Shown here: in pieces, positions 5,408 through 5,551 of the stretch | How positions within the stretch are numbered: position 1 is the first letter of the stretch | Layout: each line of letters begins with the position of its first letter | Assembly: GCA_009702465.1 (NCBI GenBank) | Contig: WLHY01000063.1 | Span: 1-5,551, forward strand | Source: Actinomycetota bacterium | GTDB taxonomy: Bacteria; Actinomycetota; Actinomycetes; Nanopelagicales; Nanopelagicaceae | DNA length: 5,551 bases | Reading direction: 5' to 3' | Program-made: the position numbers and the translations under genes | The notes under the pieces: generated by a model | What the model was told of the DNA's origin: nothing | What the model saw: only the letters and a program-made list of their open reading frames with translations | The model's database searches: none

Positions 5408-5551
5408 TCGCTTCATAGATTTAGGCGCCCACCAGTTTCGTTCACCAAATAAGCGCATCAATGCCGGCACCAATAAGCCCCGGACTAGTGAGGCATCTAG
5501 CAAAATAGCGAAGGCAACGCCAAAGCCCAGCATCTTGATTGAGGTAACACC
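5390..5551 (-). CDS. MMPL/RND-family membrane transporter, C-terminal 53 residues only
   Basis: This is the 3' end of a gene running in from beyond the right edge; 53 codons plus a TAA stop are visible. The peptide shows KMLGFGVAFAILLDASLVRG, then LLVPALMRLFGERNWWAPK, the typical end of an MMPL (RND superfamily) exporter: the last membrane segment with its LLDAxxVRxxLVPA motif, then a short cytoplasmic tail with Trp-Trp-x-Pro. Such proteins in actinobacteria export lipids or other hydrophobic compounds using the proton gradient. The substrate of this one cannot be judged from the tail. The tail is short, with no long C-terminal extension. purU begins 18 bp after its stop, with no terminator between, so the two may share a transcript. 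Confidence 0.9.
   Translation of the reverse strand, partial: GVTSIKMLGFGVAFAILLDASLVRGLLVPALMRLFGERNWWAPKSMKRFTVSH

Noticed and set aside
1..5551. CRISPR array, insertion sequence, toxin-antitoxin, phage or defence system
   Set aside because: I saw no regularly spaced repeats, transposase, paired small genes or defence domains on either strand.

Overview
The window reads as a compact, low-GC (about 40% by eye) bacterial chromosome segment. The gene families suggest a small-genome actinobacterium, possibly of the freshwater acI/Nanopelagicales type. Pointers are an MMPL/RND exporter end, a multi-pass diguanylate cyclase, a short secreted protein with a cysteine-bracketed N-terminal module, short intergenic gaps and apparently leaderless starts. 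This placement is inference from gene style; no marker gene is present.

All protein genes are on the minus strand, and one tRNA gene is on the plus strand. Reading right to left (the direction of transcription): the C-terminal end of an MMPL-family exporter (5390-5551, cut by the window edge); purU, formyltetrahydrofolate deformylase (4550-5371); tRNA-Arg(CCU) on the plus strand (4446-4521), convergent with purU and divergent from the next gene; a saccharopine-dehydrogenase-family protein resembling carboxynorspermidine dehydrogenase (3077-4303), overlapping by one base (TAATG) a short-chain dehydrogenase (2310-3077); a secreted protein with a CBM5/12-like carbohydrate-binding segment (1434-2195), followed by a clear intrinsic terminator (1371-1410); and a membrane diguanylate cyclase with an intact GGDEF motif (1-1234), whose 3' end lies beyond the left edge.

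The only tightly coupled unit is the saccharopine-dehydrogenase-like gene plus the SDR gene. The others look like independent functions: one-carbon/purine balance (purU), decoding of the AGG codon, surface or extracellular interaction (secreted protein), second-messenger signalling (GGDEF protein) and export (MMPL). No CRISPR array, insertion sequence, integrase, phage gene or defence system is visible, and I do not see a new multi-gene system. The points most worth a second look are the secreted CBM-like protein with a possible operator, the SDR lacking the usual catalytic Asn, the polyamine-type dehydrogenase without its decarboxylase partner, the GGDEF protein lacking an I-site, and the A-C mismatch in the tRNA T stem. 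No gene-free stretch exceeds 300 bases.
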